Shown here: positions 60,465-64,000 of the stretch, piece by piece
Numbering within the stretch: position 1 is the first letter of the stretch
How the letters are laid out: every line of letters begins with the position of its first letter
Assembly: GCF_002964665.1 (NCBI RefSeq)
Contig: NZ_PQBZ01000034.1
Coordinates: forward strand, 744,429 to 808,428
DNA: 64,000 nt
Direction of reading: 5' to 3'
DNA from: Pseudoalteromonas sp. T1lg23B
GTDB taxonomy: Bacteria > Pseudomonadota > Gammaproteobacteria > Enterobacterales > Alteromonadaceae
The notes under the pieces: model-generated
The model's input: the letters and a program-made list of their open reading frames with translations, nothing else
Databases searched by the model: none
Told to the model about the DNA's origin: nothing
Made by a program: the position numbers and the translations under genes

Positions 60465-61724
60465 TTAGATCTTAACGCCGTTGCGTTGTGCTTTGTCCTT
60501 AATGAACGTTGCCCAACCTCTTGCAAACTTACGTGTTCTTGGATCTTCTTGTGCTTTAACGATTGCTTGATATACTTGCTTATATTTTGCTTGATATAAG
60601 TACGCTTCAGCAAGGTCAGAATACGTGCTTCCTTCCTTATCCGTACCAAGTTCAAGCGCTTTATTCAAACGCTCAACCGCTGCACTAAACTTCTGCTCAG
60701 TTAACAGTAAGCTACCCGCTTTTCTATAAAGCTCAGCGTCGTTGTCAAACTTTGCTGCTTCTTCATAATACTTAGCTGCATCAACTAAGTTTTTAGCTTG
60801 GTGATGATAGCTCGCTATCGCTGATACATTACGCTTATTACGCTCAACTTTACCTTCTTTAACCGCTTTTTCAAATACCACAGCGGCCTTGTTAGGAATA
60901 TCGTTAAGCGAGTAATAGCTGCTTAGAATCTTATAGTGGTTTTCTTTATCAAAGTAGCCCTTGTTATATGCTACTTCCATTACAGTTTGACCTTTTGAAT
61001 ATTCTTCAATCTGCATGTAGAAAGAACCCAACTGAGTCCACATTTTTGGATCTTCTGGGAACAATTTCACTAATGTTTCAGCAACTTTTACTGCGTCTTT
61101 GTATCTTTTAAGCTCAAAGAAAGCACCGATTTTAAGCATATGGTATTGCTTGTTTGGTTCTTCTTCTAGCTTAATCGCCTTGTTAGCAGGTTCTTCAACT
61201 TTAGCGTATTGCTTTAACTCATAATAACCCTGAGCGATACGTGCATATACTTTTGAATCTTCTTCACCAGTGAAGTCCATCCAATCTTTGTATGTTTTAA
61301 TCGCTTCTTGGAATTTACTCGTTCCAGCATACAAGTCACCTAGCAACTTGTATAAGTCTGCTTGGTCTTTAAAGTTGAGCGCATCAGGAGCAATGGCTAA
61401 GCGAATATACTTAATCGCATCATCATACTGCTCTTTTTGTGCATACATGTTACCGAGGTAACGGTTAACCGTTGCTTTGTCAAAATCATCAGACGGTTCA
61501 AGTTCTCTAAGCAAAGCAATTGCTTCGTCGATCTTGTCTTCGTTGTACAGGTCAAAAGCTTTTACTACTTTCTTACCCGTACGTTCGCCCATGATTTTAG
61601 TTTTGGCGTTTTTACGTTCCTCAATCTTTGCATAATCAGGCGCAGCGACAACAGCAGTGCTGTAAACAGTGCCTGATAAAGACATAAGTAGCGCAAGAGC
61701 TGTAGCTTTCTTAAATTGCGTCAT
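60465..61724 (-). CDS. TPR protein of the TonB2 system
   Basis: A 419-residue periplasmic protein: signal peptide (MTQFKKATALALLMSLSGTV with an AxA-like site near VVAAP), then tetratricopeptide repeats covering most of the chain (for example YLGNMYAQKEQYDDAIKYIR near 90-110, LYKLLGDLYAGTSKFQEAIK near 122-141). In Vibrio and relatives a TPR protein ends the ttpC-exbB2-exbD2-tonB2 operon and helps iron-siderophore uptake. It follows tonB by 11 bases. Assignment is from repeat pattern plus position. Confidence 0.88.
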   Translation of the reverse strand: MTQFKKATALALLMSLSGTVYSTAVVAAPDYAKIEERKNAKTKIMGERTGKKVVKAFDLYNEDKIDEAIALLRELEPSDDFDKATVNRYLGNMYAQKEQYDDAIKYIRLAIAPDALNFKDQADLYKLLGDLYAGTSKFQEAIKTYKDWMDFTGEEDSKVYARIAQGYYELKQYAKVEEPANKAIKLEEEPNKQYHMLKIGAFFELKRYKDAVKVAETLVKLFPEDPKMWTQLGSFYMQIEEYSKGQTVMEVAYNKGYFDKENHYKILSSYYSLNDIPNKAAVVFEKAVKEGKVERNKRNVSAIASYHHQAKNLVDAAKYYEEAAKFDNDAELYRKAGSLLLTEQKFSAAVERLNKALELGTDKEGSTYSDLAEAYLYQAKYKQVYQAIVKAQEDPRTRKFARGWATFIKDKAQRNGVKI

Positions 61725-61735
61725 TTCTTGCCTCC

Positions 61736-62350
61736 TTAACCTTGATTGAGTTTAAAGTCTAGTTGAACCGTGATCCCAGGTTGCTTCTGAGGTTTCCCAT
61801 CAACAATCTTTGGACGATATTTCCACTTACGTAATGCACGGATGGCTTCACGGTTGAAAATACGCTTTGGTTCAGCGTCAATAACTTCTACGTCTTCAAC
61901 ACCACCTAGCTCATTGATGGTAAATGAAAGTTGTACCCAACCTTCTTTACCGTCACGTGCTGCTTGAACCGGATACTTTGGCTCAATACGTACGATTGGT
62001 GTTGCGTCGCCGTCGCGACCGAACTCACCAGGGCCACTCAACCCGCCTGATGTACCCCCTAGGTCGATGCTTGGCATGTTAAAGCCAATTGCACCAGCCG
62101 CAGGGTTAGCAGTTTCTGGTTGAGGCGGCTGCGGTTTAGGCGGCTGCTTCGGTGGAGGTGGCGGTGGAGGCGGAACACGTTTCCGCTCCTGCACCTCAGA
62201 TTCAGGTGGATTCGTCAAAATTTCGACCACTATCTGTTCTTTTTTCTCATCAGCCCTATCAGCTCCGCCGGAGATTAGGTATGACATGAAAAAGAATAAG
62301 CCGAAAGTAACTGCCCCACCTGCAATCAGTGAAAACAGAAAACGAATCAT
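61736..62350 (-). CDS. tonB2: TonB2-type energy transducer
   Basis: A 204-residue protein with one N-terminal membrane anchor (FLFSLIAGGAVTFGLFFFMS), a proline-rich periplasmic arm (about 58-80, with eight Pro in a row) and a C-terminal TonB domain containing IEPKYPVQAARDGKEGWVQL and NREAIRALRKWKYRPKIVDG. It passes proton-motive energy to TonB-dependent outer-membrane receptors. It is shorter than classical TonB, as expected for TonB2. Its ATG shares one base with the exbD stop. Confidence 0.93.
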   Translation of the reverse strand: MIRFLFSLIAGGAVTFGLFFFMSYLISGGADRADEKKEQIVVEILTNPPESEVQERKRVPPPPPPPPKQPPKPQPPQPETANPAAGAIGFNMPSIDLGGTSGGLSGPGEFGRDGDATPIVRIEPKYPVQAARDGKEGWVQLSFTINELGGVEDVEVIDAEPKRIFNREAIRALRKWKYRPKIVDGKPQKQPGITVQLDFKLNQG

Positions 62351-62754
62351 TACTTAGCTCCAGCTATTGAAATCTTCAGGCCGTCATCAGTTGCCTTGAT
62401 TTGGTCCATTACTTTAACAACCACACCGTGCTTAGCACCTTTATCCGCTTGGATAATTACGGTCTCAGTCGGTTGTTCTGCAAGGATACTTTCAAGGTTA
62501 GCACTAACACGCTCAACATCTACTTGACGCTTATCCATCCAAATTTCACCATTCTCACGAATAGCAATAAAGACGTTCGCATTTTTAGTTTGTTGAGCTT
62601 GAGCAGCCTTTGGCTTCTTAACTTCAATACCAGCTTCTTTTACGAAAGAAGTGGTAACAATGAAGAAGATTAGCATGATGAATACGATGTCAAGCATCGG
62701 TGTCATATCTACTGCTGCATCTTCCTCTTCACGAAAACGTTGTTTACGTGCCAT
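62350..62754 (-). CDS. exbD2: ExbD-type biopolymer transport protein
   Basis: A 134-residue protein with a single membrane helix (MTPMLDIVFIMLIFFIVTTS) that carries the conserved proton-path Asp (about residue 22) and a small periplasmic domain (MDKRQVDVERVSANLESILA). It pairs with ExbB to energise TonB. It is 14 bases downstream of exbB and overlaps tonB by one base. Confidence 0.95.
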   Translation of the reverse strand: MARKQRFREEEDAAVDMTPMLDIVFIMLIFFIVTTSFVKEAGIEVKKPKAAQAQQTKNANVFIAIRENGEIWMDKRQVDVERVSANLESILAEQPTETVIIQADKGAKHGVVVKVMDQIKATDDGLKISIAGAK

Positions 62755-62768
62755 ATTTATATCTCTCT

Positions 62769-63293
62769 CTAGTGATGTGGCAAGCTGTCAATCAGCTGTT
62801 CTTTAGCCATTTTCGCTCTAGCTTCCAAGCGAGTGCTGAAGAATACACCTGACAGTGCCGCAACCATTCCTGCCATTGTTGGTATCGTTGCCATTGAGAT
62901 GCCTGATGCCATCAAACGTGCATTACCAGTACCTTGCGTAGCCATGGTTTCGAAAACCGAAATCATACCTGTTACTGTACCTAGTAAGCCGATTAGTGGA
63001 CACATTGCAACCAATGTTTTGATAATCAACATACGCTCATCTAATTTCTCAGACGCTTCAGAAATCCATGCATCGCGGATTCTGTGTGCGTACCAAGACG
63101 TGGTGTCTTGGCGGGCGTCCCACTTAGCTACAATATCCGCTTTCATTTTTGGATATTCAGCTAGTAGGAACCAATAGCGCTCAATCATTAAAACCCACAT
63201 AATAAAGAGTGCTATCGCGACCACGTATAAAACCTGGCCGCCTGTGCCAACAAAATCCCTGATAGATTCCCAGGTCTCCATCAGGACTAGCAT
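62769..63293 (-). CDS. exbB2: ExbB-type proton channel subunit
   Basis: A 174-residue MotA/TolQ/ExbB protein with three membrane helices (YVVAIALFIMWVLMIERYWF, then LVAMCPLIGLLGTVTGMISV near 90-109 and MATIPTMAGMVAALSGVFFS near 130-150). The second and third helices hold the conserved Pro, Gly and Thr of the pore. The size is that of ExbB2 rather than ExbB1. It overlaps the ttpC stop by one base. Confidence 0.93.
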   Translation of the reverse strand: MLVLMETWESIRDFVGTGGQVLYVVAIALFIMWVLMIERYWFLLAEYPKMKADIVAKWDARQDTTSWYAHRIRDAWISEASEKLDERMLIIKTLVAMCPLIGLLGTVTGMISVFETMATQGTGNARLMASGISMATIPTMAGMVAALSGVFFSTRLEARAKMAKEQLIDSLPHH

Positions 63294-64000
63294 TAGGCTT
63301 TCTCCTTCTCCGCGTGTGCAGCAACGATGCCTGCACTTTGCTCGTCAAGGATATGTAGAACAGCTTTACTACGACCTGAAACGATAGCGTGTAATAGGAT
63401 TAGAGGTAGAGCAGCAATCAGACCTAGAGCTGTAGTTACTAGCGCTAGAGAGATGTTACCTGCCATGATCTTCGGATCACCAGTACCAAATAGCGTGATT
63501 GATTCGAAGGTTAAGATCATACCAACAACCGTACCTAGTAGACCTAGTAGCGGTGCAATAGCAGCTAAGATCTTGATGATGTTGATACCAGCTTCAATGC
63601 GTGGCGTTTCACGTAGAATCGCTTCATCAAGTTTAAGCTCTAGGTTTTCAACGTCTTGGTTCTTGTTGTCATGGTAAACTTTCAAGATACGACCAAGTGG
63701 GTTGTTTGTGTTTGGCGTGTTGATGTTTTTGATTTGCGCCTTGATTTTCGAACCAACCATCATTAGGTCTAGGAAACGAACAAGTGCTAGCAACGCACCT
63801 ACTGCTAATAATGCAGTGATGATGTAACCAACCGTGTCACCTTGGTGCCAACGTTCTTCAACCGTTGCACGCTGCGTGTTTAGACGCAAGATTGAACCAC
63901 GAGTTGGGTCAACGTAAAACTTAGTGTAAGAACCAGCAGATGTGCCAAGTAGCGAATCAACAGTGTCTAACACGTAACCATCAGGTTGTTTACCTAATGG
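63293..64000 (-). CDS. ttpC: TtpC-like MotA/TolQ/ExbB family protein, 5' end outside window
   Basis: A larger ExbB relative whose start lies beyond base 64000; the frame is open to the edge (PLGKQPDGYVLDTVDSLLG), and 235 codons are visible. The visible C-terminal part has the helix GYIITALLAVGALLALVRFL, the conserved AAIAPLLGLLGTVVGMILTF (about 115 residues from the end) and VTTALGLIAALPLILLHAIV. In the TonB2 operon this long protein is TtpC, with a periplasmic N-terminal region that is not seen here. Confidence 0.88.
   Translation of the reverse strand, partial: PLGKQPDGYVLDTVDSLLGTSAGSYTKFYVDPTRGSILRLNTQRATVEERWHQGDTVGYIITALLAVGALLALVRFLDLMMVGSKIKAQIKNINTPNTNNPLGRILKVYHDNKNQDVENLELKLDEAILRETPRIEAGINIIKILAAIAPLLGLLGTVVGMILTFESITLFGTGDPKIMAGNISLALVTTALGLIAALPLILLHAIVSGRSKAVLHILDEQSAGIVAAHAEKEKA

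Overview
The window is a 64 kb piece of a marine gammaproteobacterial chromosome, most likely Pseudoalteromonas or a close Alteromonadales relative. The evidence is a DUF3334 protein, cmoAB, an N-acetylglucosamine cluster with NagX and a BadF-type NagK, a TonB2-type energy system with a TPR partner, the yeaG-yeaH-ycgB trio, and moderate-to-low GC. Most of the content is core metabolism. I see no phage, transposase, CRISPR, rRNA or tRNA.

Layout: 1-5.8 kb has a partial DUF3334 gene, cmoAB (tRNA wobble-uridine modification), purMN with an overlapping DUF3108 exported protein, and a YafJ-like amidotransferase. 6-14.2 kb has an NhaC-type antiporter, a 78-residue exported protein, topA and a large Ig-like lipoprotein. 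14.3-17.9 kb has a dicarboxylate symporter and nudC-metC. 18-22.4 kb is nagK-nagA-nagX-nagB with two near-palindromic operators. 22.5-31 kb has an isopenicillin-N-synthase-like oxygenase, an M48 protease, a Bcr/CflA exporter, grpE with a sigma-32 promoter, an HrcA-like repressor, nadK, a membrane-anchored unknown, and recN under two LexA boxes. 31-38.7 kb has gltBD with ArgR-like boxes, grxD and sodB. 38.9-45.7 kb has yeaG-yeaH-ycgB and a two-gene signalling operon (receiver-CheC plus diguanylate cyclase). 45.9-55.3 kb has an exported thiol peroxidase, then the conserved apt-dnaX-ybaB-recR-htpG-adk block. That block is interrupted between ybaB and recR by an opposite-strand pair (metallo-beta-lactamase-like protein plus ECF sigma factor) next to 13 perfect copies of a 7-bp repeat.

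55.5-57.9 kb is the most unusual locus. It has a secreted precursor with 16 EGKCG motifs in 51-bp tandem repeats, a DUF692/MNIO oxidase and a DUF2063 partner. This is an Hvf-type system that should make a modified, probably copper-binding peptide. A stable hairpin lies between precursor and enzymes, and an unlisted 40-residue membrane peptide lies downstream. 58-64 kb has dusC, a TraR/DksA zinc-finger protein, a lipoprotein, a TPR protein, and tonB-exbD-exbB-ttpC running off the end.

Three highly conserved genes (topA, nagB, yeaH) each carry one single-base frameshift. Correcting each restores a protein matching its family. Three such events in 64 kb point to assembly or base-calling errors more than to biology. 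By contrast, dnaX carries a complete programmed -1 frameshift signal (SD-like element, A AAA AAG, stem-loop), which predicts a 570-residue gamma form beside the 748-residue tau form.
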